Source of the DNA: Haloarculaceae archaeon H-GB1-1
GTDB lineage: Archaea > Halobacteriota > Halobacteria > Halobacteriales > Haloarculaceae
Assembly (NCBI GenBank): GCA_029688825.1
Contig: JARUKX010000004.1
Span: forward strand, 124,001 to 188,000
Reading direction: 5' to 3'
Length of the DNA stretch: 64,000 nucleotides
In this document: one piece after another, positions 8,059 to 16,299 of the stretch
How positions within the stretch are numbered: the first letter of the stretch is position 1
How the letters are laid out: each line of letters opens with the position of its first letter
Translations under genes and position numbers: made by a program
Notes under the pieces: model-generated
The model's database searches: none
What the model saw: only the letters and a program-made list of their open reading frames with translations
Told to the model about the DNA's origin: nothing

Positions 8059-8307
8059 TCAATCCCACCGTGGGTGATTTCTGACCATGTTTCTCATTTC
8101 ATCGAGGTCTTCGTCCGACGAGATACCAAGATTATCCACGATGAGCAATTTTGCCGCCGGACCAAGTCGCGAACTCCCGTCCGTCTCCTTGAGCGTGTAG
8201 CGACCGTTCCAGCTCTTGTGGGGGAGGATGTTCCGCTCGGCGAGCCAGGACACGGCCATCTCGGTTTCACCCATGATCGGACGGAGCGAGATTTTCATCT
8301 GATTCAT
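8059..8307 (-). CDS. Hypothetical 82-aa protein
   Basis: Not recognised. Starts MNQMKISLRPIMGETE (a second Met at residue 4 is a possible start), then a segment WLAERNILPHKSWNGRYTL and a C-terminal helix DEDLDEMRNMVRNHPRWD. No membrane segment, no cysteines. Lies in the accessory patch with the IS element and the zinc-finger microprotein. It may be a small winged-helix-like regulator, but nothing decisive is visible. Confidence 0.5.
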   Translation of the reverse strand: MNQMKISLRPIMGETEMAVSWLAERNILPHKSWNGRYTLKETDGSSRLGPAAKLLIVDNLGISSDEDLDEMRNMVRNHPRWD

Positions 8308-8396
8308 ACTATCACCCAGTGACCAGTCACGTTCCGGATGAGACTACGTGGCAAGCCATAAAAAGATAATCGTGTTCAGGTCCGCCATCGACTCAG

Positions 8397-9278
8397 CTAT
8401 CGGTCCGCTCGCCGAGCGGCGGCGAGCGTGACGACGTTCTCGAGGAAGACGGCTTTGGTGACCGGACCAACACCGCCGGGCGTCGGAGTCAATGCGTCGA
8501 CCGACTCGCGGACGGCTTCGTGGTCGACGTCTCCGACCACTCTGTATCCCTGCTCGGAGTCGGCGTCGATTCGGTTCGCGCTCACGTCGACGACGGTCGC
8601 GCCCGCACCGACTGCGTCACGACCGAGCAGTTCTGGGACGCCACACGCGGTGATGAGCAGATCGGCACGACGCGTCTTCTCGGTGAGGTTCCGCGTCGAC
8701 GTGTGACAGACCGTAACGGTCGCGTCACCACCGGGGCCGCGCTGGAGCAACATGTTCGCGAGCGGCCGCCCGATGGCCGTCGAGCGCCCGACGATGGTTA
8801 CGTCTGCACCGACCGTCTCGACGTCGTAGTGGGCGAGCAGCCGCCGGATGGCACGCGGCGTGACCGGTTCGATGGGCCACTCGCCCGCGAGGGCGCGGCC
8901 CAGTGCGAGGGGACTGAAGCAGTCGACGTCCTTCGCCGGCGGAATGCGTCGGCGGACCTCGGACTCGTCGACGTGGTCCGGAAGCGGAATCTGAACGAAG
9001 ATCGCGTCCACGTCGGGGTCGGACGCGAAGTCCTCGATGGCGTCGTACAGATCGCTCGCGGGCGCGGTCGGGGCGACGCGAACGTCCCGCGAGTCGAGAC
9101 CGAACGCGTCGCACGCCTCGTGTTTCACGTCCATGAACCGGTTCGCTCCGTCGGCGTCGCTCATGAGGACGGTCCCGAGCGTGGGCGGGGGACCGCCGTC
9201 GGTCAGCGTCGAGAGGTCGCTCCGGACGCGATCCGTAATCGACGTCGCGACTGGCTCGCCATCGAGTACGGTAGCCAT
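8397..9278 (-). CDS. Divergent FolD paralogue
   Basis: 293 aa with the FolD two-domain layout: FVQIPLPDH, PPAKDVDCFSP, IVGRSTAIGRP and TPGGVGPVT. Relative to FolD at 2513-3418, the active-site motif S-x-x-Y-x-x-x-K is changed to A45-x-x-F48-x-x-x-K52, and KDVDGF has become KDVDCF. The lysine and the conserved Gln and Asp remain. Family knowledge makes Ser/Tyr important for substrate positioning and proton transfer, so the cyclohydrolase step or the pterin specificity may differ. It sits upstream of the AOR and Mer/beta-RFAP synthase block; a role with a methanopterin-like carrier is an inference. Confidence 0.88.
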   Translation of the reverse strand: MATVLDGEPVATSITDRVRSDLSTLTDGGPPPTLGTVLMSDADGANRFMDVKHEACDAFGLDSRDVRVAPTAPASDLYDAIEDFASDPDVDAIFVQIPLPDHVDESEVRRRIPPAKDVDCFSPLALGRALAGEWPIEPVTPRAIRRLLAHYDVETVGADVTIVGRSTAIGRPLANMLLQRGPGGDATVTVCHTSTRNLTEKTRRADLLITACGVPELLGRDAVGAGATVVDVSANRIDADSEQGYRVVGDVDHEAVRESVDALTPTPGGVGPVTKAVFLENVVTLAAARRADR

Positions 9279-9390
9279 TCGTCCAGTAGTCGGTCGGCGG
9301 GACGGAAAAACGCAGGCGAATTCGACGGTGCCGAAAGAATCTGGTAATGCGTGGTAGGCGATCTACCACGAAGCGGTTGCTACTGGACCC

Positions 9391-9534
9391 TCAGAAGAAA
9401 CTGTTGACGAAGGACCCGACGCCGGCAGCCGCACTGACGAGACTCGAACCGACGAGAATGGCGGTCGAGACGGCGATGTTCGTCTTTTCGGTGAACGCTG
9501 CAGCTTCGAGTCGCTGAGAGATGTCTGCTTTCAT
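9391..9534 (-). CDS. 47-aa single-pass membrane peptide, copy 1
   Basis: MKADISQRLEAAAFTEKTNI followed by one hydrophobic stretch (residues ~20-40) ending GSFVNSFF. Aligns with the neighbouring 49-aa peptide at 9697-9846: I-S-x-R-L-x-x-x-A-F-x-E-K-T-x-I-A, then S-A-A-A-G-V. Upstream on the minus strand are a GGT-type ribosome site and a very AT-rich island (9593-9620) with a TATA sequence. Amphipathic N-terminal helix plus membrane helix; function unknown. Confidence 0.7.
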   Translation of the reverse strand: MKADISQRLEAAAFTEKTNIAVSTAILVGSSLVSAAAGVGSFVNSFF

Positions 9535-9696
9535 GGTTACCTTTCCCACGAGGCGTGGTCCCCCCACACCTCATTCTCTCCGATGGGGCGCAGTATAATA
9601 AATTATTTTATTAACATCTCTAAATTAAGACTGTGATAAATGCGGACTGAACAGGAAATGTGTGGTCGCGGTCGGGAGTCCGACCGGCAAACCAGT

Positions 9697-9846
9697 TTAG
9701 AAGACGTCGAATCCCTGCAGCACCTTGGTGACGCCAGCAGCGGCGGAGATACCGCTCAGCGCCAGCCCAGCGACAGTGGTGAACGCGATGCGGGTCTTTT
9801 CGGCGAACGCTACGTCGTCGAGTCGTTCCGAGATGAGTTCCGTCAT
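9697..9846 (-). CDS. 49-aa single-pass membrane peptide, copy 2
   Basis: MTELISERLDDVAFAEKTRI then a hydrophobic stretch with GISAAAGVTKVL and the end QGFDVF. It shares the pattern of the peptide at 9391-9534 over its whole length, so the pair arose by tandem duplication. A strong ribosome site GGAGGAG precedes the ATG by 6-7 nt, and a TATA sequence (gtatataaa on plus, 9913-9921) lies ~70 nt upstream. Conservation between copies and independent promoters argue for real genes; function unknown. Confidence 0.72.
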   Translation of the reverse strand: MTELISERLDDVAFAEKTRIAFTTVAGLALSGISAAAGVTKVLQGFDVF

Positions 9847-10231
9847 TGTTGCTCCTCCAGAGGCGCTGTCCGTCGCGCCTCACTTGCTGGGAGGAGTGGT
9901 GGTTTAAAATGCGTATATAAATCTGCTAAATTATCCTACATTACCTATATATTATTCAATAGCGCGTGAAGTCGAAACCACAGTACAGCGGCAGATTCAC
10001 TTCAGGAGACCGGCGCAGTGATGGTTGGCTCAACCAGAAAGATACGTCCTCGCCGTCCCACCAGGGTAGCGGCGTTGAACAGCGAGCAGCGCAATGGTAT
10101 TGTGTGGGGACCGACGACAACCGTTAAACGCCTCGGCGGGATAGACTGAGCCAGTACACGCGGGCACGAGGTCGGCCCGTCGAGAGCCCTCCTGCCCGCG
10201 ACGGGGGGTGGTTTCGACCTCGAACATCACG
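9847..10231. other. 385-bp intergenic region
   Basis: The left third (9900-9960) is an AT-rich island carrying the minus-strand promoter of the 49-aa peptide (TATA at 9913-9921). The right part is GC-rich leader sequence before the AOR gene. I see no convincing gene, RNA or repeat in 9965-10231. Confidence 0.5.
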
Positions 10232-11986
10232 ATGACCGAGACCTCTCGCAGTCGAATCCTACGCGTCGACCTGTCCGCCGAGCACGTAGAGAGCGAGCCG
10301 ATTCCCGAGGCGTGGCGACGGCAGTTCCTCGGCGGAAAGGGCCTCGGCGCTCGGTACCTCTACGAGGAGGTCTCGGCGGGCACGGACCCGCTCGGACCGG
10401 AGAACGCGCTTCTGTTCCTGCTGGGGCCGGTGTCCGGCTACCTGCCGGGCGAGACGAGATACGGCGTCGTCACGAAGTCGCCGCTGACGGGCGCGTTTCT
10501 CGACTCCTACGGCGGCGGGACCGTCCCGGAGAAGCTCTCCGGAGCGCTCGACGACCACGTCGGGCTGCTGGTGACCGGCGAAGCCGACCGCCCGGTGACG
10601 ATACGCGTCGAGGACGACGACGCGACGCTCGAACCAGCCACGGACCTGTGGGGCGCTGACGCACGCGAAGTGGAGGCCGCGTTTCCGGACGCGGGAGTCG
10701 CCTGCGTCGGCCCGCCGGGCGAGCACGCGGTGAAGTTCGCGACCATCGCCTCGGACGGCGGCGAGCACCACGCCGGGCGCGGCGGTGCCGGAGCGGTGAT
10801 GGGCGCGAAGCGGCTGAAAGCCCTCGTCGTCCACGGCGAACAGCCCGAGGGGCTGGCGGACCTCCGCGAGGAGTACGCCGGCCGACTGAACAGGGACGCG
10901 CTGAGCCAGTGGTTCGTGACGAGCGAGACGGTCGAGACCATCGACTTCGCGAACGAGGTCGGCGTCCTCGCCACGCGGGGCTGGCAGGAGAGCGAGTTCG
11001 AGGGAGCCGACGACATCGGCATCGAGAGCGTCAAGGAGGCCGCGACGGGCCGCGAGCGGGAAGACGACCCGGTCCCCGGTGGCTTCCGCGTCGAGACAGA
11101 CGACAGCGAGAGCGTCCCGCGCGGCGCGACCGCGATGACGCTGGGTGCCGGTCTAGGCATCGGCGACTTCGACGCCGTCGCGGCGCTCGGCGAGACCTGC
11201 GACCGCCTCGGCGTCGACGTCATCAGCGCGGGCAACGCCGTCGCGTGGGCCATTCGCGCGACCGAGGAGGGGCTGGTCGACCGGGACATCGACTTCGGCG
11301 ACGACGAGGGAGCGCGGCAACTCATCGAGGAGATGGCGACGCGCTCGACGCCGCTCGGCGACGCGCTCGCTGACGGCGTCGAATCCGCCGCCGAGCGGTT
11401 CGGTGGCGAGAACCTCGTCCCGACCATCAAGGGGATGGAGATGCCCTCCTACGACCCCCGCGAGGTAGTGAGCCAGGCGCTCGCGTACGGGACGAGCGAC
11501 CGCGGGGCGTGCCACCGACGGTCCCGGCCCGTCGAGACGGCGGTGTTCGAACCGGATCCGGACGACCCGGTGGACGTGGCACGGAACGTCGTCACCGAGC
11601 AGAACATCCGCGCGACGCTGTGGAGTCTGGTCGCCGACGACTTCGCCGGCGAGGCGCTGTGGGAGACGCTCGGTGCGGAATGGCTCGACGCAGTCGGACT
11701 GTCGTACACCCCCGCAGAACTACACGAGACGGGCGAGCGGATCTGGAACCTCACCCGGTTGTTCAACGTCAGGGAGGGGTTCGCCCGGGTCGACGACGAG
11801 GTTCCGGAGATGCTGGTCCAGACCGGCGACGGCGCGGGGCTGCTCACTCGCGACGCGTACGACGACCTCCTCTCGGCGTACTACGCGGTCCGCGGGTGGG
11901 ACGAGGACGGCGTGCCGACGGCGACCACGCTCGACAGGCTCGGTCTCCTGGAAACCGTCGACGAAGAGACGCCCGTGGGGAAGTAG
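10232..11986 (+). CDS. Aldehyde:ferredoxin oxidoreductase paralogue without Fe-S cysteines
   Basis: 584-aa member of the tungsten/molybdenum bis-pterin AOR family, which oxidises aldehydes to acids. Seen: an N-terminal GGKGLGARYLYEE loop, GRGGAGAVMGAKRLK, and CDRLGVDVISAG, which matches the first pterin motif D-x-x-G-[LV]-D. Odd: the family's CxxCxxxC segment and the distant fourth Cys that bind the [4Fe-4S] cluster are absent. The only cysteines are in ACVGPP, GETCDR and GACHRR, and the second pterin motif is not recognisable. It may be an AOR form with another electron route or a non-catalytic paralogue. Start at 10232 (MTETSRSR) chosen over an upstream GTG. Confidence 0.88.
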   Translation: MTETSRSRILRVDLSAEHVESEPIPEAWRRQFLGGKGLGARYLYEEVSAGTDPLGPENALLFLLGPVSGYLPGETRYGVVTKSPLTGAFLDSYGGGTVPEKLSGALDDHVGLLVTGEADRPVTIRVEDDDATLEPATDLWGADAREVEAAFPDAGVACVGPPGEHAVKFATIASDGGEHHAGRGGAGAVMGAKRLKALVVHGEQPEGLADLREEYAGRLNRDALSQWFVTSETVETIDFANEVGVLATRGWQESEFEGADDIGIESVKEAATGREREDDPVPGGFRVETDDSESVPRGATAMTLGAGLGIGDFDAVAALGETCDRLGVDVISAGNAVAWAIRATEEGLVDRDIDFGDDEGARQLIEEMATRSTPLGDALADGVESAAERFGGENLVPTIKGMEMPSYDPREVVSQALAYGTSDRGACHRRSRPVETAVFEPDPDDPVDVARNVVTEQNIRATLWSLVADDFAGEALWETLGAEWLDAVGLSYTPAELHETGERIWNLTRLFNVREGFARVDDEVPEMLVQTGDGAGLLTRDAYDDLLSAYYAVRGWDEDGVPTATTLDRLGLLETVDEETPVGK

Positions 11987-12002
11987 CCCCGCGAGTCCGC
12001 TG

Positions 12003-13181
12003 TTACAGTAACTCGATCACGGTGAACCCGGCGTAGCCGACGCCGAGCGCCAGCGCGAGCGAGGCCACCCAGGCGAGCACGGTGTAGAGCATCTTCTCGC
12101 GACTGACGTCGCCATCGCCGGCGGCGAAGCCGCTGCCGATGATGGCGCTGACGATGATCTCGTTGAACGAGACCGGGATGCCGAGGAAGACGGCGGTCTG
12201 CGCGATGGCGAACGACGGGATGAGTGCGGCGATGGAGCGGCGCGGGCCGAGCGCAGAGTAGTCCTGTGCGAGCGCCTTGATCATCCGCGGCGCACCGGTC
12301 CACGAGCCAGCGAGAAGCCCCAGGCCGCCGCCGAGCAGGACGGCGACGAGGGGTGGGTCGAACGAGTCCAGCAGCGGCAATAGCGGCCCGATGGCGAGTC
12401 CGACCTGACTCCCACCGGCGGAGAACGCGACGAGGCCGCCGAGGACGAGCAGGAACCGGCGCTGGCCGACCGCCTGGTCAGCCCTGACCTCGCGGGCGAG
12501 GAGGCCGGCGATCCCGAGCGCGATCAGGAGGGACACCCCGACCTGGACCGGACCGGAGGGGCCACCGACGAGCGCCGCGGCGGCCTGGGCGACGGACGCC
12601 TGCCCGCCGGAGCCGCCGAGGGCAGCGAACCGGATGTTCGCGAGCAGGAGCCCGACGACGCCACCGAGCGCCGGGACGGCGATGCGCTCGGGAACGGCTT
12701 CGTGGCGCAGCGTCACCGCGGTCGCGTACGCCGCGCCGCCGCCGACGAACGGGACGAGGACCCACAGCGTGGTGATCTCGACGTACTTCGGCCACGCCGG
12801 CGCGCCGCCCATGGCGAGGCCGACGCCGACGACCGCACCCGTCACCGTGAACGCGGTGGCGATGGGATAGCCGGCGAAGACGCCGATGGCGACGAGGGTC
12901 GCGGCGGTCAGCAGCGCGACCGTCGCCGCGAGCGGTGAGAGGGCGACGCCGCGGATGAGCTCGCGACCGACGGCCTCGGAGACGTTCGCTCCCTGAAGCA
13001 CGGCGCCGGCGAGTCCGAGGATGCCGACGATGAATCCGGCCCGCATCACGGAGATCGCGTTCGCGCCGACGGCGGGGGCGAACGGCGTGGACCCCGACGA
13101 ACCTGCCCCGATAGCCCAGGCCATGAACAGACTGGCGACGCCAGCGACGAGAAGGGTCAGAACGGTGCTCGCGGCGACCAT
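12003..13181 (-). CDS. PiT-family inorganic phosphate (or sulfate) permease, copy 1
   Basis: 392 aa, about 10-12 membrane helices. Two inverted-topology repeats carry the family signature GANAIS (residues ~36-41) and the C-terminal counterpart FNEIIVSAIIGSG. The start at 13181 (MVAASTVLT) is preferred because the ORF upstream of it is arginine-rich and non-conserved. Closely similar in layout to the permease at 42751-43956 and more distant from 24908-26113. PiT proteins carry phosphate and, in CysP forms, sulfate; I cannot tell which. It is convergent with the AOR gene. Confidence 0.9.
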   Translation of the reverse strand: MVAASTVLTLLVAGVASLFMAWAIGAGSSGSTPFAPAVGANAISVMRAGFIVGILGLAGAVLQGANVSEAVGRELIRGVALSPLAATVALLTAATLVAIGVFAGYPIATAFTVTGAVVGVGLAMGGAPAWPKYVEITTLWVLVPFVGGGAAYATAVTLRHEAVPERIAVPALGGVVGLLLANIRFAALGGSGGQASVAQAAAALVGGPSGPVQVGVSLLIALGIAGLLAREVRADQAVGQRRFLLVLGGLVAFSAGGSQVGLAIGPLLPLLDSFDPPLVAVLLGGGLGLLAGSWTGAPRMIKALAQDYSALGPRRSIAALIPSFAIAQTAVFLGIPVSFNEIIVSAIIGSGFAAGDGDVSREKMLYTVLAWVASLALALGVGYAGFTVIELL

Positions 13182-13290
13182 CTGGCAAGGGATTATTGGT
13201 GACCAGTGAATAGCGTATCGGCTCACGTGTCGGCTCGTCGAACCCCGATTCGGTCTCCCGAGTCGTCGGTCCGACCTCAGTAGGTTCCGC

Positions 13291-13449
13291 CTACACGTGC
13301 TCGACGGCGGGCAGTTTCCCGGTGCATTCCCGACAGAACGTGTAGAACGGGTCGTTCTCGACGCCACAACGCGGACAGACGCCCGCCTCCCCGACGACGT
13401 TCGCCCCCGACCCGTCCGTGGCGTGTATGGCGTGGATCGGCCAGTTCAT
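13291..13449 (-). CDS. 52-aa zinc-ribbon protein
   Basis: MNWPIHAIHATDGSGANVVG, then CPRCG, and FCRECTGKLP near the C-terminus. Two Cys pairs of a zinc ribbon, 15-20 residues apart. Divergent from mer, so the two share the AT-rich interval 13450-13587. It may be a regulator or a small adaptor; function unknown. The much longer ORF in the same frame running to 15063 is an arginine-rich shadow of the plus-strand genes. Confidence 0.65.
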   Translation of the reverse strand: MNWPIHAIHATDGSGANVVGEAGVCPRCGVENDPFYTFCRECTGKLPAVEHV

Positions 13450-13587
13450 CCCAGTGATAGTACGGACCCCGCGGGAAAAATCATGTTGATTGTTTACACG
13501 GTACGCAGACCTCGTGTCCGCGTTAGCGAAGTATTTTTGTAACTGGTCGCCGCAGTAATACTCAACCGCATATTCGCCATCCAAATT

Positions 13588-14616
13588 ATGCAATCTAATA
13601 ATCCTCCACATCGTGAAACCGTTCGCTGGGGCGTCGAACTCACGCCGGACCTCCCGCCGCGAGAGGTCGCCGCGCTCGGTGCGAGCGCCGAGGCAGCGGG
13701 GTTCGACGCCGCGTTCGCCTCGTGTCACTACAACAACCGCGACCCGTTCGTCGCGCTGGACAGGCTGGCGGCGGCCACCGAGACGATTCGACTCGGTCCC
13801 GGCGTCGCCAACCCGTACGACACGCATCCCGCGCGACTGGCGTCGCAGGCGGCGACGCTGAACGAGGTGAGCGACGGGCGCGCGCTGCTCGGCGTCGGTG
13901 CGGGCGACCGCTCGACGCTGGCGAACCTCGGTATCGAGCGCGAGCGCCCGCTGCGAGCGGTGCTGGAGACCATGCAGGTCGCACGTCGCCTGTGGGCAGG
14001 CGAGCGCGTCGACCACGACGGCACCGTCCGAGTCACCGATGCCGGCCTGAACTACGAGGCCGACCCCCTCCCGGTGTTCGTCGGCGGGCAGGGACCGCAC
14101 ATGCTCCGGATGGCCGGCAAGCACGCCGACGGCGTCCTGATAAACGCGGCCCACCCGGCGGACTACGAGTGGGCGAGCGAGCAGGTCGCCATCGGTCGCG
14201 AGCAGCGACCCGACGACAGGGGCCCCTTCACGGCTGCCGCGTTCGCGAGCGTGAGCATCGCGCGGGACGCAGCGGCCGCACGGGACGCCGCCCGACCACC
14301 CGTGGCGTTCATCGCGAGCGGCGCGCCGGAGCCAGTCCTCGAACGGCACGGAATCGACCTCGAACTGGCTCGCGACGTCGGCGAGGCCATCGAAGCGGGC
14401 GAGTTCGAGCGCGCGTTCGGGCTGGTCACGCCGGACCTCGTCGACGCCTTCTGCGTCGCCGGCACTCCAGCCGACGTGGCCGAGCGTATCGCCACGATTC
14501 GGGAGTACACCGACGCCTTCGTCGCGGCGTCTCCGCTCGGCCCGGACAGGGAGACGGCCATCGAACTGCTCGGCGACGTCCGCGCACGGTTGGCCGACCC
14601 GGAGGTGGCGCAGTGA
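13588..14616 (+). CDS. mer: Mer-like 5,10-methylenetetrahydromethanopterin reductase
   Basis: 342-aa luciferase-like (LLM) F420-dependent enzyme reducing methylene-pterin to methyl-pterin. Over most of its length it follows methanogen Mer as I know it: a WGVELTPD start, HYNNRDPFVAL, TIRLGPGVANPYDTHPA, GVGAGDRSTLANLGIE, VGGQGPHMLRMAG, GVLINAAHP, and a C-terminal ASPLGPDRETAIELLGD. This is much closer than generic LLM monooxygenases. First gene of a coupled run; its TGA overlaps the GTG of DUF447. Substrate carrier could be H4MPT-like or folate. A TATA-like cgcatattcg lies about 15-25 nt upstream. Confidence 0.88.
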   Translation: MQSNNPPHRETVRWGVELTPDLPPREVAALGASAEAAGFDAAFASCHYNNRDPFVALDRLAAATETIRLGPGVANPYDTHPARLASQAATLNEVSDGRALLGVGAGDRSTLANLGIERERPLRAVLETMQVARRLWAGERVDHDGTVRVTDAGLNYEADPLPVFVGGQGPHMLRMAGKHADGVLINAAHPADYEWASEQVAIGREQRPDDRGPFTAAAFASVSIARDAAAARDAARPPVAFIASGAPEPVLERHGIDLELARDVGEAIEAGEFERAFGLVTPDLVDAFCVAGTPADVAERIATIREYTDAFVAASPLGPDRETAIELLGDVRARLADPEVAQ

Positions 14617-15260
14617 GCGCCGAGTGGCCAGTCCCCCTGTCGGGCGTCGTCGAGAGCGTGACGACCACGCTCGGCCCGAACGACCGCTGGAACGCGGCCC
14701 CGCTGGGACTGCACGTCGACGACGACCACGACCCGACCGCGCCCGTTCGCGCGCGAAGCTGGGGCCGGACCCGGACCTGGCGGAACTTCGAGCACGAGGG
14801 CGAGGGCTACGTCCAGTTCGTCCGCGACCCGCTCGTGTTCGCCGACGCGGCGCTGGGTGTCCTCGAGGTGGACGACCCGGTACTCGACGCGGCAACCGCG
14901 TGGGCCAGGGTGGACGCGACGCTGGTCGGGACCGGCGAGCGCGACGGGACGCGCTGGGCCGATTGGACGCTGACGCCGACGGAGACGGGCATCGAGCAAC
15001 GAGCCGTCCCGACGACCGAGCGGAGCTACGCCGCCGTCGTGGAGATGACGGTCGCGGCGTCACGCCTCGGCGTGTCGGGCTACGACGACGAGACCCTGCG
15101 GGACCGTCTGGACTACTTCGCCGAGGTCGCCCGGAGATGCGGTGGCCAGCGAGAGCGCGCGGCCGTCGACCGCGTCGCGGAGCTATCGGAGTGGGGAGCC
15201 GACGACGGGTCGGCTACACCCGAGGCCGACGCGCCCAGAGCCGGGAGGGTCGGCCAGTGA
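14613..15260 (+). CDS. DUF447 family protein, pterin C1 context
   Basis: 215 aa from a GTG that overlaps the stop of mer (GTGA). Opens GVVESVTTTLGPNDRWNAAP and continues with the family-like GLHVDD, ARSWGRTRTWRNFE and FVRDPLVFADAAL segments. DUF447 is expected to fold as an FMN-binding split barrel. From memory it recurs in archaea and in H4MPT-using methylotrophic bacteria beside pterin C1 genes; its reaction is not known. Here it is translationally coupled to mer before it and beta-RFAP synthase after it, strongly suggesting a role in making or using the same pterin cofactor. Confidence 0.82.
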   Translation: MSAEWPVPLSGVVESVTTTLGPNDRWNAAPLGLHVDDDHDPTAPVRARSWGRTRTWRNFEHEGEGYVQFVRDPLVFADAALGVLEVDDPVLDAATAWARVDATLVGTGERDGTRWADWTLTPTETGIEQRAVPTTERSYAAVVEMTVAASRLGVSGYDDETLRDRLDYFAEVARRCGGQRERAAVDRVAELSEWGADDGSATPEADAPRAGRVGQ

Positions 15261-16237
15261 CCGTCCGCGTCGAGACGGGGGGCCGCCTGCACTTCGGCTT
15301 CCGGAACCTCTCGCTCGCGAATCCGACGCTCTACGGAAGCGTCGGCGTCGCGCTGGACGATCCTCGGGTGGTCGTCGAGGCGGAGCCGGCGTGCCGAGTC
15401 AGGTGCGACCACCCCGATGCGGCCCGCTACGCAGAGCGGGCGGTCGAACTGCTCGACGTGGACGGGGTCCGGCTCGACGTCGTCGAGGAGCTGCCGAGAC
15501 ACGTCGGCCTCGGGTCGGGAACCCAGCTAGCGTTGACGACGCTCACCGCCGTCGCACGCGCGCATCACCGTGACCCTGACGTCAGGACGAGAGCGCCCGC
15601 GCTGGGCCGGGGCCGACGCAGCGGCGTCGGCGTCGCCGCGTTCGAGTCGGGCGGCCTGATCGTCGACGAGGGGCATCCGGTGGGCCCGTACACCGACGAC
15701 CACCTGGCGCGGGGTATCGAGACCGTCCCCCCGGTGGCGGCGTGGCGGGCGGTGCCCGACGACTGGCGGTTCGTGCTGGTCCTCCCGGACGCCAACCCCG
15801 GGCGCAGCGACGACGAAGAGGACGGAAGTATGGCCGCGGTGCTGGAGCAGGCGAGTCCCGACAACGCCGAGCGGATCGAACGCATCGTCTCCGACCGACT
15901 CCTCCCGGCGCTGGCCGCCGAGAACGTGGCCTCCTTCGGCGCGGCGGTCGGCGCGCTCGACCAGTGCAACGGCCGGTGGTACGTCGACGAACAGGGCGAC
16001 ATCTACCGGCCACCGGTCGGGGCCATCATCGGCGAACTCGCCGACAGTCCGTCCGTCTTCGGCGCGGGCCAGTCCTCCTGGGGACCGGCCGTGTACGGCG
16101 TGACGACCACGGACCACGCCGAGAACGCCCGCGTCGCCGGGCGGCGAGCGCTCGGCCGAGCCGGCGTCGATGGCCGCGTCCGTATCGTCGCTCCCCGGAA
16201 CGACGGGGCGACGGTCAGCGTGAAGGTACTTGCTTGA
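15257..16237 (+). CDS. mptG: Beta-ribofuranosylaminobenzene 5'-phosphate synthase (beta-RFAP synthase)
   Basis: 326-aa GHMP-kinase-fold enzyme condensing PRPP with an aminobenzoate, the committed step of tetrahydromethanopterin synthesis. Seen: GRLHFGFRNLSLANPTLYGS at the N-terminus, a GHMP loop PRHVGLGSGTQLALTTL, RSGVGVAAFESGGLIVDEGH, VLVLPDANPG, ALDQCNGRWY and AGQSSWGPAVYGV. These are hallmark segments of the family. GTG start overlaps the DUF447 stop by the same GTGA arrangement. In a haloarchaeon, where folate is usually assumed, the gene implies a methanopterin-like pterin or a modified folate. Family call strong; product inferred. Confidence 0.9.
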   Translation: MTVRVETGGRLHFGFRNLSLANPTLYGSVGVALDDPRVVVEAEPACRVRCDHPDAARYAERAVELLDVDGVRLDVVEELPRHVGLGSGTQLALTTLTAVARAHHRDPDVRTRAPALGRGRRSGVGVAAFESGGLIVDEGHPVGPYTDDHLARGIETVPPVAAWRAVPDDWRFVLVLPDANPGRSDDEEDGSMAAVLEQASPDNAERIERIVSDRLLPALAAENVASFGAAVGALDQCNGRWYVDEQGDIYRPPVGAIIGELADSPSVFGAGQSSWGPAVYGVTTTDHAENARVAGRRALGRAGVDGRVRIVAPRNDGATVSVKVLA

Positions 16238-16250
16238 ATAACCATTGAGC

Positions 16251-16260
16251 ATATTATATA
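16251..16260 (+). promoter_or_regulatory. TATA box of the methionine synthase pair
   Basis: atattatata lies about 45 nt upstream of the ATG at 16300 and only 14 nt after the mptG stop, so the metE pair has its own promoter in addition to any read-through. Confidence 0.55.
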
Positions 16261-16299
16261 CAGTAAGTATTAAGCTGCTGCATTCAGCACGCTTCTATC

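Noticed and set aside
10208-10231. AOR start at the GTG at 10208
   Set aside because: The eight extra residues are not conserved in the family, and an ATG at 10232 gives the usual N-terminus.
13291-15063. A 590-codon minus-strand frame covering the mer region
   Set aside because: Arginine-rich, non-haloarchaeal composition and antisense to the recognisable Mer and DUF447 genes. Only its last 52 codons (zinc ribbon) are credible.
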